Assembly (NCBI GenBank): GCA_963575745.1
Contig: CAUYUJ010017811.1
Span: 37,501 to 101,500, forward strand
Length of the DNA stretch: 64,000 nt
Direction of reading: 5' to 3'
From: Prorocentrum cordatum
Taxonomy: Eukaryota > Sar > Dinophyceae > Prorocentrales > Prorocentraceae
Each line of letters opens with the position of its first letter. The stretch's first letter is position 1. Below the pieces are notes generated by a model that ran no database searches, was not told the origin of the DNA, and saw nothing but the letters and a program-made list of their open reading frames with translations. Positions 31,881-41,638 of the stretch are shown here, piece after piece. Both the position numbers and the translations under genes were made by a program.

Positions 31881-32159
31881 TTTGTCCCGCGGCCTTCTTT
31901 GCAATCGCGGCTCTGACGGAACAGCCGCTTGTGATGAGCCTCTACCCGATTGCACCCGTATGCCGATATAACTCCTTGTCCTTCATCTCCTAACCTTTTC
32001 AACCAACTCCTTCTCCTCATTTCTTCTCCAGCTGCCAGCGTAGCGAGCACTGAAGCCTGCGCCGCAGCACATCACCCGCGCACTCGAAGCGCCCGCACTG
32101 GTTGCCACCAGGGGGGCCGAACGAAGTAGCAAAGAGATGTCGTTGCCGCGTGCTTTTCT

Positions 32160-32500
32160 CCCCTGAGGGGCGTTCCTCGGTAAACGGGTGCGAGGAAGGA
32201 ACACGCGTAAAACACCTCTTTCGAAGGGGGCGACCTCCGTCCAGGTACGAGTTGTAAATGCTTTCACATCGTGCCAGGATTTCAGATCCAGTCTCAAGCG
32301 ACAGCCCCATGTCGGAACAGTATGAGCTTCCAAGACGAGCGCGCACGGCGCGCCAACGCTAGGTCCACATGTTTAGCCTTTATCAGTTGGTAACTTGTGA
32401 GCCGAATGCGTGCGGCGCTGCGGAGACAGCAACGTTTTGAAAGTTGGCCACCCTCAATCCGTGTTGCTGCTACCCTCTCCACGCTTAATGCAATGACCAT
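32160..32500. repeat. Diverged 84-bp satellite units in both orientations
   Basis: GAATGCGTGCGGCGCTGCGG, GCAACGTTTTGAAAG and CCACCCTCAATCCGTG (32408-32464) are plus-oriented. 32170-32290 looks like an inverted unit. Module B follows directly at 32495. Confidence 0.6.
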
Positions 32501-32570
32501 ACGTCGTGAGGAAGTCTCAGGCGAAACGCATGGACCACCCCACTGACAGGTCAGTTGATGTAAGGAGGAG
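32495..32570 (+). repeat. Module B, copy 2 (short)
   Basis: GACCATACGTC followed by GTGAGGAAGTCTCAGGCGAA at 32506-32525, then GCATGGACCACCCCACTGAC. It runs straight into a GGA/GAT microsatellite, the same context as the other copies. Confidence 0.85.
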
Positions 32571-32777
32571 GCAGAGGAGGAGGACGAGGAGGACGAGGAG
32601 GAGAATGAGGAGGACGAGGAAGAGGAGGAGGAGGAGGAGGACGAGGAGGAGTGGGAATGGGAGTGGGAGTAGGGGTATGATGATGACGATGATGATGACG
32701 ATGATGATGATGACGATGACGATGACGATGATGATGATGACGATGATGATGATGATGATGATGATGACGATGACGAC

Positions 32778-32808
<31 letters not shown>

Positions 32809-32889
32809 GTGATGGTGATGGTGATGGTGATGGTGATGGTGAGGATGACGATGACGATGATGATGCTGATGATGATGACGATGATGATA

Positions 32890-32961
<72 letters not shown>

Positions 32962-32965
32962 GAGG

Positions 32966-32998
<33 letters not shown>

Positions 32999-33172
32999 AT
33001 TCGGAGGAGGAGGAGGATAAGGATGGTGATTAAGAGCAGGAGGAGGTGTAGGAGGAGGAGGAGGAGGAGGAGGAGGAGGAGGAGGAGGAGGAGGAGGACG
33101 AGGCGGAGGTGTAGGAGGAGGAGGAGGAGGAGGAGGAGGAGGAGGAGGAGGAGGAGGAGGAGGCGGAGGAAT
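32565..33172. repeat. (GGA)n, (GAT)n, (GGA)n microsatellite
   Basis: GGA at 32565-32660, GAT/GAC at 32674-32958, GGA at 33005-33170. No module A is seen downstream, unlike the element at 55580-55975. Confidence 0.95.
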
Positions 33173-33675
33173 ATTGATTCACACAAGGAAGACGACTGGA
33201 GAACCCTCTTCTCGCGTCGAAGCCCAATCGGGCAGAACCCTCATCGGCGGTCCCTCCGATCTGGGTAGCTTTGGCATCGCCCTGGATCGTGACCTCCCAG
33301 AGGCCCGCCGAGGCTTCCGAGGGCCAGTGCCTCAATGCCTTCCGAAAGCACCACTCCCCTTCGGTCCTCGAGGGCCGAGGACAGACCTCAGCGCTCAGAA
33401 ACCTCTAGCCCTGATCGCCGAAGCTCGATCGATCGACGACGGCGGCGGCAGCGGAGGCGACAGCGGCGACGTCGAGCAGCTACGGAGGTGACGGCGACGA
33501 CGGTGACGACGAGCAACGCGAGACGACGGCTGCGGCGGCGACGACCCAGGCAGCAGCCGCCGCTGCGGAGGCCGCCGCTGCCGAGGCGGCGCCGAAGGCC
33601 GCCCATTGGGGGGCCGGCCGGAGCAGCCGAGCCCCCGCCCTGCGCTCCTTTTCCAGCCTCCTCGTTGTCCCCCCT
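33173..33675. other. No gene recognised; GC-rich, Ala/Arg-coding frames
   Basis: Several overlapping plus-strand frames give Ala- or Arg-rich peptide from GGCGGC/GAC-rich DNA (33435-33600). I cannot decide whether any is an exon. Confidence 0.4.
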
Positions 33676-34085
33676 CCCCCTCCCTGCACCCTCCTCGTCG
33701 TCCTCCTCCTCCTCGTCCTCGTGTTCCTCCTCCTCCTCTTCCTCCTCCTCCTCCTCTTCCTCCTCCTCCCCTCCCCTCCCCCTTCTCCTTGTCCTCCTCC
33801 TTCCCCCCTCCTCCAGGGCCGGGAGGCCGGGGATTCTCCCGCCTCGTCGTCCCCCTCCCCCTTCCCTCCACCGTCCTCTTCCTGCCGCATGCAATAGCTG
33901 TCGTGAACACACTGCATCATCACAGAGACCTTGGAGAGATCCTTCCCCCCCTCCTCCCCCCGCTCCTCTCCCTCCCCAGCCTCCTCCTCCCTCAATCTCC
34001 TCCTCCCCCTCCCTCTCCTCTTTGTCCTCCTCCTCTCTCCCCCTTCTCCTCCCCCCTGCTCCCCCCCTCCTCTTCTTCCCCTCCC
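33660..34085. repeat. CCT/CTC pyrimidine tract
   Basis: CCTCCT-rich on the plus strand, interrupted by a short unique segment (33880-33940). Long Ser/Pro ORFs are artefacts. Confidence 0.85.
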
Positions 34086-34239
34086 CCATTCCTGCGCCCT
34101 CCTTCTACAATTGCTCCATCTGAACACTATTCTCCTCTCTCCCACGGCTACGTCTTGAAAGTATCCCGCCCTCTCCGTGCAGTGTTCCGTGCGAACTGGA
34201 TTTTTGGTACTTTAGGATTAATATGATTTTTCACTCCGA

Positions 34240-34365
34240 ATGTTCTCGGTGTTTCAAGACGATGCTCTTGCTGCAGCGTGGGCCTCATTTTAGGATCGGC
34301 GCTTTGCCCCCGTCGTTCAGGATGGCGCTCTCGCCCCAGCGCGTGCCACTTCTCTGGATTCGAGT
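34240..34365 (-). repeat. 84-bp satellite units, inverted
   Basis: On the minus strand the CGCTGGGGCGAGAGCGCCATC and GGCGCTGATCCTAAAATG-like order matches the satellite core with diverged spacers. Confidence 0.45.
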
Positions 34366-34625
34366 CCTTCCTCATCGTTGTCACCCCGCTCCTTTCCCCT
34401 CCCTCACCTTCCCGCTGTCATCCTGCTCGTCCCGCTCCGGGGACCCTCTGCAAGGGCGTCCATGGTCTCTGGGGCGAGGGATCCAGGGCGCTTGAATGAT
34501 GAGGGTCGCTGGCGAGCTGACCCTCGCGATCTTGCAGCTCAGTCCAGACCAGCGCCTTAAGCCCAGCGGTGAAAATTTTCATGATGGATCTGCTCCAGAG
34601 TTAGCCTTACTCGTTCACATTTTTC

Positions 34626-34915
34626 TCCAACTAGGCTTGCCCTATTTGGAGTCCTAGCTCATCATAAGTAATTGGTCTTTAGCCCTCCTCCCCTTTTTCC
34701 AGTGCCCCCCCTTCTTCCAACGGCCCCCTCAGTTTTCCAGTGGCACCTGCTTGCTTGCTTGCACTTGATCGCTGGCTCTAGCTTGCGCTTGCTTGATTTG
34801 GCTCCTCCCGTCCTCCTCCTGTCCTGCTCCCGTCCTCCTTTCGTCCTCCTCCCATCCTCCTCTCGTCCTCCTCCTGTCCTCCTATCTATTTGGAGTCAGC
34901 GCTGGCTGATATTAT
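34626..34915 (-). repeat. Dispersed repeat F, copy 1 (inverted)
   Basis: The reverse complement of copies at 35763-36160 and 37190-37565. It holds CAGCGCTGACTCCAAATAG, a GGAGGAC microsatellite, an AAGCAAGCG microsatellite and GATGAGCTAGGACTCC near one end. Confidence 0.85.
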
Positions 34916-35139
34916 GCTTTAGAAGATCAGAAGCAAGGGAACCACTTGTGTTTACGCCATGTGCAGTTTCCGGTCGAGAGCTCTGATCTAGTCATCGTGC
35001 TGTGGTGGCTTGGGGCATTTGATCCCCTGTTTCGAGGATCGGCTCGGGCAGCCTGCGCTCCAATTCGGCGCCCGGGGCATGGCTGGGCCACGCGCGGCGT
35101 CCAGTCTCGAGGACCCGCACCTTCCCGCTCTGTGTGAAC

Positions 35140-35256
35140 AAAAACACACAGTCTGTGGGACAAAAACACAGTGTGTGTGTGTGTGTTTTTTCCCTACAGT
35201 GTGTGTGTGTGTGTTTTTGTTTTGTGTGTGTGTTTTGTGTTTTTTTCCCACAGGCT
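35140..35256. repeat. Imperfect hairpin around two (GT)n runs
   Basis: CTGTGGGACAAAAACACA (35153-35170) pairs with TGTGTTTTTTTCCCACAG (35237-35253), with internal GTGTGT and TTTTTCCC repeats. The structure could fold as a long stem on either strand. Confidence 0.75.
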
Positions 35257-35283
35257 CGGACCGAGCGCCCCAGCTCTGCCCAA

Positions 35284-35760
35284 ATGGCACCGCAGGCGGA
35301 GCCGCCCAAGGCGGAGGCGCCGAAGGCGGAGGCCGCGGCCGCGCCGGGCGAGCCGGCCGCGGCCGGCGCCGCGAGGCGGGCGAAGGCCGCAGGACACGGC
35401 CCGCGGCTCGGGGGCGCCGCGTGCCGCCGGCCAGGGCCGCCGCCTCGCGCCGCCGCCGCCGCCGCCGCGCCGCCGCCGCCGCCGCGCCGCCGCCGCGAAG
35501 CGGCGAGGGGCCGCAGGGCCGCGCTGCCGGCCGCGGCCGCTCGTGGGGGCGGCACGGTCTGCGGCGGCTTTGGCGTCGTCCACGGTCCACTGAGCCTGCG
35601 GCCTTCTGCAGGCCGGCCCTTCGCCGGCCCGCCGCTCGCCTTTCCCCCCCCCCCTTCCCGAGGTTGTCGCGCATCCTGTCCGACCAGTCGAGGGCCCGCA
35701 GATCTGGTACCCACCCTGTCCACCATCAGCCCATCCCTGCCCCCCGAGAGATCCGAATAT
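35284..35760 (+). CDS. Hypothetical Ala/Pro-rich reading frame
   Basis: From the ATG at 35284 the frame reads MAPQAEPPKAEAPKAEAAAA and continues Ala/Pro/Arg-rich through GCC/CGC-rich DNA to beyond 35700, where it enters repeat F. The start is plausible but the composition is largely a consequence of the base composition. No domain. Confidence 0.2.
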
Positions 35761-35762
35761 CG

Positions 35763-36160
35763 GTCAGTGTTGATTCCAAAGGAACGTATCAGCCAGCGTT
35801 GGTTCCAACTAGATAGGAGGACAGGAGGAGGACGAGAGGAGGATAGGAGGAGGACGGAAGGAGGACGGGAGCAGGACGCGAGGACGGAGGAGCATAATCA
35901 AGCAAGCGCAAGCAAGCGAGCGGAAGCAAGCAAGCGCAAGCGAGCAATAACAAGCAAGCAAGACCCAGCGATCAAGGGTAAGCAAGCAAGGGCAAGCAGG
36001 AGCAAGCCAGCGAGAGCAAGCACGCACGAGCAAGCAAGCAAGTGCCAATGGAAAAGGGGGGGGGTGCATTGGAAAAAAGGTGGGGGGTGCCATTGGAAAA
36101 GGGCGGGCTAAATATTAATTACATATGATGAGCTAGGACTCCTGTAGGGCAAGCCTACCT
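35763..36160 (+). repeat. Dispersed repeat F, copy 2
   Basis: Order: CAGCCAGCGTTGGTTCCAA, GGAGGACnnGAGGAGGA microsatellite, AAGCAAGCGCAAGCGAGC microsatellite, TGCCAATGGAAAAGG repeated, then GATGAGCTAGGACTCCTGTA and GGGCAAGCCTA. It is collinear with copy 3 over about 370 bp. Confidence 0.9.
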
Positions 36161-37189
36161 GGATAATGAGAGCAGTTACCCGCAAGGAAGCAGTTATGGC
36201 ATGGATGGCGCAAGTCAGAAACTCACATCTACACATACATCTGCGCATACCACTCATATACACACTTGTACATACACACGTACGCGCGCTCTCACCCACA
36301 CGCATACGAAGCGGTATGAGCCCCTACAGCAAAGTGTGGAGGGGGAGTTCGTGGGCGGTCTCCTTCGAGATGCCTAAGCGAATGAGCCCCCCGTCAGGCT
36401 GAGAAGCTGGTGGCTCGGGGGTGCTCGGAACTTGCCCGCTCGTACCTGGCACCGACCACGGCGCTCCTGGGGGCTCGCGCAGACAGAATCCCCTGGGGCT
36501 GGGGCTGGGGACAGTTGCGCTGCCCTGGCTCCCAGCCCTACTGACGGCGGCAGTGGTGAGCGAGGCGCGAGTGTGCCGCGGCTGCGAGAGGGGGGGGGGG
36601 CCGAGGGGGGGCGCTGAGCTGTCCCACCACCCGTCTCCCCCCTGGAGCTCCTGGAGGTGAAGACTCTGGGCGTCTCGTAGAGCCGGAGCGCGGGGAGCTC
36701 TTCGGCGAGCCGAGGCGGGGTGCCGACGCCCCTCGGCCGTGGGAGGGAAGGGAACGACGCGCACGCGTGCGCTAACACCTCCTCCTCGGTGGCCTCGTAC
36801 ACGGCGTCGACCCGGCCTCCTGTCGCGCGGAGCGTGGCTGCAGCACACGGGATTAGGGAAGGCGAGAAGGAGAGAGAGAGAGAGAGAGAGACCAGGCGAG
36901 GAGAGGACAGGAACAGTTCTGAGCTGCTGGAGCCCCCGGCTGGAGGCGCCATCATTGCACGACCTTGACGTCCACTGCGCACGCGGCGGCTGGTACAGCA
37001 GGGGAGGTAGATAGCAGAGGCCCGAAGGCGCAGAAGGCATGGACGATCAGCGACGGGAGGACTGGCAGCGAGTTGAGGCACCAGGCTGCGGCGCAACGTG
37101 CACACTATTACACATACGAGCACTTTTCCTTCGGCAGCCACGTGCGCAGCAACGTGGCGGCCGAAAGGGATGCACAGGCAATAGAAAAT
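36161..37189. other. No gene recognised
   Basis: Unique GC-rich sequence with an (AG)n run at 36872-36893. A 238-aa minus-strand ORF (36324-37040) is Pro/Ser/Arg-rich with no domain. A short ACACAC/ACATAC-rich patch lies at 36230-36290. Confidence 0.5.
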
Positions 37190-37565
37190 ATCAGCCAGCA
37201 TTGACTCCAAAGAGATAGGAGGACAGGAGGAGGACGAGAGGAGGATGGGAGGAGGACGAAAGGAGGACGGGAGCAGGACGGGAGGAGGACGGGAGGAGCA
37301 AAAACAAGCAAGCGCAAGCAAGCGAGCGGAAGCAAGCAAGCGCAAGCGAGCAATAACAAGCAAGCAAGACCCAGCGATCAAGGGTAAGCAAGCAAGGGCA
37401 AGCAGGAGCAAGCCGAGAGCAAGCACGCACGAGCAAGCAAGCAAGTGCCAATGGAAAAGGGGGGGGGTGCAAGACCAAGTACTTATGAGGAACTAGGACT
37501 CCTATAGGGCAAGCCTATTTGGAGAATGAGCTAGGACTCCTGTAGGGCAAACCTATTTGGAGAAC
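37190..37565 (+). repeat. Dispersed repeat F, copy 3
   Basis: Collinear with copy 2 but with a duplicated terminal block: the GAGCTAGGACTCCTGTAGGG-type segment occurs twice (37487-37525 and 37527-37565). Confidence 0.9.
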
Positions 37566-37624
37566 AACAGGGAAGGACGGACCAGGAGAGGCGGCGGCCA
37601 GGGCGGTGATAACTTTTCTTGGTC

Positions 37625-38130
37625 GGCGGGGCGAGAGCGAACCTCTTCCGCTAAAAGCTAGGCGGGCGACGCACAGCTTTAATTAGGGAGACAGGGCACA
37701 TGAGGGCGGGGCCTCAGGCGGCCGAAGCGGGCGGAGCCCGGGGTGCAGGCGGTGCCGAAGAGCTTGCACAGGAAAAGGTACGCCGCGGACAGGGACCGGA
37801 GGCGAAGATCCGGAGGGCGAGCGATGTGGTGTTGCCGTCAACGGCACGTCGCGAACACCAGCCTCAAGCACTGCAGAGGAGGACGTGCCACTTGTCCAGG
37901 TCGACGTCCACGAGGGAGAGGAGCACCACGAAGGCGATGAGCAACGTTGTGCCACCGGATGATGCGTAGGAGGCCCAGGAGGAAGAAGAGCACCACGAAA
38001 GCGATGTGCAGCGTTGTGCCACCGGGTGATGCGGATGAGGCCCAGGGTGGTAGTCCAATCCACGACCAGGAAACAGCCTGCTAGAGGTGCGGCCACAGAC
38101 GAGGGCCGTCCTTGTCCGACAGGATGTCGG
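37625..38130 (-). pseudogene. 3' end of a decayed membrane-protein gene
   Basis: Reading the minus strand, hydrophobic segments LHIAFVVLFFLLGLLRIIRW and LLIAFVVLLSLVDVDLDKW are encoded by a 72-bp tandem duplication (37912-37981 and 37983-38055). Beyond it, LRLVFATCR and SAAYLFLCKLFGTACTP follow in shifted frames with a stop between them. The coding end lies at about 37679-37685 (adjacent TAA stops in two frames), then a putative 3'UTR to about 37625 containing CTAGCTTTTAGCGGAAGAGG. A near-identical 3' segment is retroposed at 40435-40597. Parent family unknown; multi-pass membrane character is inferred from the hydrophobic runs only. Confidence 0.45.
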
Positions 38131-38596
38131 TGGAGTGCAGGGAGAAAATCTGTCCTACAGGGCGGTGGTAACACACATACGCCTGTCGCGTTTGCCAGTA
38201 CTCTCGGCCCGAGTCGGGCAAGCACGAGTGCATCACACTCCATCGAACGATGCGCGCAGGGCACGCCGCGCGCGCGTTCCTCATCGTGCTGTTCAAAGGC
38301 ACTAACCCTGGGCACGTGCCCTCCCAAACCTCCTCCGCCGCGGTTGGCGGCCCCACGCGCCTCCTGCCGCGGCTCGGAGCATGGACCCTGTTGCTGCGGG
38401 TGCTCCTCCTCCGTCGCCCCTCGTTGCCCCCTTGGCGCTCGTGCGCGGATGCCGCAGTGCTGCTCCAGCGCGCGTGGGGGGCCGCTGCGCGAAGCAGCGA
38501 GGTCGCCTGCGGGTGCCGAGGGCCTGCTCGCCCGCCCCCCCTCGGGACGCACTTCGGGGGCGTGAGCGGCGCCCTGCCCTTCCTCCCGCGGCGCCC

Positions 38597-38690
38597 TCCT
38601 CCTCCTCCTCCTCCTCCTCCTCCTCCTCCTCCTCCTCCTCCTCCTCCTCCTCCTCCTCCCCCTCCTCCTCCTCCTGCTCCTCCTCTGGGA
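38597..38690. repeat. (CCT)n run
   Basis: About 25 CCT units. Flanking 38131-38596 and 38691-38970 are GC-rich. Minus-strand frames here (for example YVCYHRPVGQIFSLHSTDIL near 38170) are protein-like but unassignable. Confidence 0.9.
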
Positions 38691-39054
38691 AGCCCCCCCC
38701 CGGGCCTCCGCCTCGCCTGCCCCCCTGCCGCGCAGGAGGGCAGGGCGGCGCGCGGCCGCCGCCAGCCGACGATAGGACCCTGGGGGCGTCGGCGGCCCCC
38801 CCGTCGCCTGGGGGGTGGGGGCCGGGCGTGTGCGACGCAGGCGCGGGCAGCACGTTGTCTGCGTGTTCCGCGCAGGCGGCAAGGAAGGCAGGTGGTGTGC
38901 AGAGTGGGGAGGGAACAGCGGCGACGACGACGACGCCCGGGAGGAGGACGGTTGCGAGGACGAGGATGAGTAGACGGATGAGGGAGAGGAGGATACACAC
39001 ATGACGAGGAGGAGGGCGAAGTGAGGCAGGCGGAGAGAGGCGGAGGGAGGCGGA

Positions 39055-39220
39055 GGGAGGAGGAGGAGGAAGAAGATGAGGAACATGATAATCAGCAGGA
39101 GGAGGAGGAGGAGGGGAAGGAGGAGGAGAAGTAAGATGATCAGGAAGAGGAGGACGAGGAGTAAGAAACGACGAGGATGAGGATGAAGAGGAGGAGGAGG
39201 AGGAGGAACACGGAGAAGAG
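39055..39220. repeat. (GGA)n/(GAG)n tracts
   Basis: Several purine runs between short unique pieces. Confidence 0.8.
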
Positions 39221-39229
39221 AAGGACGAG

Positions 39230-40430
39230 TCGTATTATCAGGACTGCTATTCGCATTCGTATCAGTATCGAGAGGTGGATCTGAGACAGAGGGCTGAGGC
39301 GATGGTGGTTTTCACAACAAGTCTGGAATAGTTACGCGAACGTTCGGGGAACGTCCCAGGTTCGTTGATCGGGTTGGTGTTTTCGGCCATCGCTGTCTTT
39401 GAATGCCACAGCATACAGCATTGTCAAATACAAGCGCATTTGTCCAGTTCGGGAATCAGTGTCGTTTTTCTTCAATCCGTTTGAACTTCGTTTGAACGCG
39501 ATCTTGATGCTATTTAGAGCTACTAGTTTGCGTAGGGCGAACTTTATTAGACTTGTTCATCAACTCGGAGCTTTTTGGATCGTTGTTTGAGTTTTCAGCA
39601 ACCTAGATCTTTTGACCTTCATGTGAATTTTGAGGTTTCGTGTTTTTGTTTGAATTTCTAGATTCCAACAATGTTTGGTTGCAGATGTTTGAATGTCACG
39701 TGGACTTCGTTTGGTCTGAAGATTTCCTTGCGCGCATGTTGTAGAATCATGCGTAGCATCTTTCATTTTCTTAACACATGTACGCCTTTGCCTCAAGTTC
39801 GGCGTTACACTATGAGTAGCTGTAGGGATGACGTCTGTAGTAGCAGTAGTCGTAGTCGTAGTTGGCGGCCGTTTAGAAGCTATCGTTCACTGTTTTTGCG
39901 TATCTGTTTGCTTGTTCGTTAGGTAATTACTTGGTTTGTTGATGGTTGCTGGTTTGATTGTATTGCTGTTGTGTTAGGATATGCTACATGTTTGTTGTCC
40001 TTGCTGATCTGGTATCAGGTACTATGAAGGGAGAAGCGGATGACGATACGAAAGGGGGATAGGAGCAGTCGGGAGTAGCACTTCCAAAATTAGCGGGATG
40101 TACTTGAGGCCCAGACTGCCCACCCGTGCTGAAGGAGCCAGTCTGAGACGAGGGCCGTGCCAGGGCAGAAGACAAACGTAAATAAAAGCGGCCCCCATCG
40201 CGGCCCAGCAGGTCCGTCCCCACAGCAGGTAGCCTCTCGCCGTCGCTGCCGCCGAAGCCGTCGCCGTCAACTCCCGAGGGAGGCCAGCGGGACAGACCCG
40301 CGGGGCCGCCGAGGCGGCGCGCCCTGCAGCAGCGCCAACGCCCCCCCCCAATGAGGGGCCGCACGGGCCTGCTGCAGGGTGGGCTAAGACAACGCGAGCA
40401 CCCTCATGTCCACGACGCCTGCGACCAAAC
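39230..40430. other. AT-richer unique interval, no gene recognised
   Basis: 39300-40020 is conspicuously less GC-rich than its surroundings and has only short ORFs. 40022-40432 (minus) holds a 136-aa ORF with plausible stretches (RGYLLWGRTCWAAMGAAFIY, LKYIPLILEVLLPTAPIPLS) but no identifiable domain. Confidence 0.5.
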
Positions 40431-40434
40431 ACAC

Positions 40435-40597
40435 TTTTTTGATCTGCGGGGCGAGAGCGAACCTCTTCCGCTAAAAGCTAGGCGGGCTATTCACAGCTTT
40501 AATTACGGAGACAGGGCACAGGAAGGCGGGGCCTCAGGCGGCCGGAGTGGGCGAAGCACAGGGGTGCAGGCGGTGCCGAAGTGGATGTGCAGGAGGA
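40435..40597 (-). pseudogene. 5'-truncated, poly(A)-tailed retrocopy of the 37.6-kb 3' end
   Basis: On the minus strand the insert carries the same coding end and 3'UTR as 37625-37775 (about 136 aligned bases, few mismatches), ending GCCCCGCAGATC then six A (plus strand T run 40435-40440). It is bounded by an exact 17-bp direct repeat, CCTGCGACCAAACACAC, at 40418-40434 and 40598-40614. Poly(A) next to the repeat, 5' truncation and a target-site duplication are the marks of LINE-mediated mRNA retroposition. Confidence 0.8.
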
Positions 40598-40690
40598 CCT
40601 GCGACCAAACACACGCCACGAACAACATTGTGATGGCGATAATCTCGTAGAACTTGACGGCCCCAAAGCCGATCGGTAAAGCTCAAGCCC
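40598..40690 (-). CDS. Possible exon of a membrane protein, interrupted by the retrocopy
   Basis: The minus strand reads GFGAVKFYEIIAITMLFVAC then VWSQ, a hydrophobic, protein-like stretch immediately 5' of the retrocopy. The frame stays open into the insert and ends at a TAA (about 40508) after SCALSP, giving a chimeric tail. An in-frame TGA lies about 15 bases upstream of this segment, so it would have to be entered by splicing. Family unknown. Confidence 0.3.
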
Positions 40691-40771
40691 AAAGTCTGAA
40701 TTACACCCCACACGCCGAGCAACAAAAACTATCGATCTCTGGCCATGGGATACCAACATCATCATCCTCTC

Positions 40772-41584
40772 TTACTGCTTCTTCTTCCTCTTGGGGCGAT
40801 CGTCGGGGTCCTCCATGTCACCGTCGTCCTTGTCGGGCGCCTGCTGCTGCTGCTTGCGGGATCTTGGACGACATCGAAGCGACATCATCCACTTCACCGT
40901 GGGGCCGTCCTGGGAGTGCATGGGGACAATCTGCAGCGCCTTGGCCGCACCCAAGCGGTTGGTCTCCATCCACTCGATCACGTGAAGGATGACGACCTGG
41001 AACTGGCCCATGTCCGTGGAGCTCACGTCGCAACGAAGCGCACCCCAGATCCAAGGGCGGCCCTCCTTCGGCGTCTGGTGCTTCGCCTTCATGCGGAAGA
41101 TGAGCGCGTTGACCTGGGGGTTGGTGAGCTTGGTCATCCACTCGCTGGCCTCCTTGGCCGCCGCCGCGTCGGCATGGATGGCGGAGTTGAGGGCCTTCAT
41201 CAGGAACGCGAAGATCAGCGAGCGCTGCGAGCCCATGCTGTGTGGCCCGATCGGTGGGCGCTCCTTGTTGGCGCTCTTCGCCTCGGCGACGGCCAACTCG
41301 TGCTTCTCCTGCCTCGTGTTCGCGGCATCCCGATGGGCATCGCGTAGCTTCTCCATTCCTGTCTTGATCTCCTCCCCACGAATCAAGAACACAAAAGAAC
41401 TGCGATCCATCAGCATGTTGATGTTGCGTTCGTGCTGCGCAATGACCGTTTTGACCGCGCGCAACCGATTCTGAACACTGCCATCCTTGCCCTTGCCCTT
41501 TCCCTTGTCCGTGCCAGAGGAAGCTGGAGCCGAAGCGGACGTGGCACTCATCGCCTTCAGCGCGGCATCGAGTCCGTCCGCCAT
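40772..41584 (-). CDS. Hypothetical 270-aa protein, probably mobile-element associated
   Basis: The most gene-like ORF in the window. The start context CTGGCCATGG is favourable. The N-terminus MADGLDAALKAMSATSASAP is followed by a Lys/Gly linker KGKGKGKDGSVQNRLRAVK, a helical region (HERNINMLMDRSSFVFLI, EEIKTGMEKLRDAHRDAA), a globular part (RSLIFAFLMKALNSAIHADA, NPQVNALIFRMKAKHQTP, WIWGALRCDVSS, QVVILHVIEWMETNRLGAAK) and a basic tail QQQQAPDKDDGDMEDPDDRP ending KRKKKQ, which could be a nuclear signal. There is no catalytic motif I can name. It lies 55 bases downstream of a zinc-finger ORF on the same strand. I suspect a nucleic-acid-binding protein of a retroelement or a repeated dinoflagellate family, but this is inference. 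Confidence 0.6.
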   Translation of the reverse strand: MADGLDAALKAMSATSASAPASSGTDKGKGKGKDGSVQNRLRAVKTVIAQHERNINMLMDRSSFVFLIRGEEIKTGMEKLRDAHRDAANTRQEKHELAVAEAKSANKERPPIGPHSMGSQRSLIFAFLMKALNSAIHADAAAAKEASEWMTKLTNPQVNALIFRMKAKHQTPKEGRPWIWGALRCDVSSTDMGQFQVVILHVIEWMETNRLGAAKALQIVPMHSQDGPTVKWMMSLRCRPRSRKQQQQAPDKDDGDMEDPDDRPKRKKKQ

Positions 41585-41638
41585 GGCCAGCAGGAATACA
41601 AGTGAACAGCACGGTGAAGCTCAAGAAGGATCCAGATC

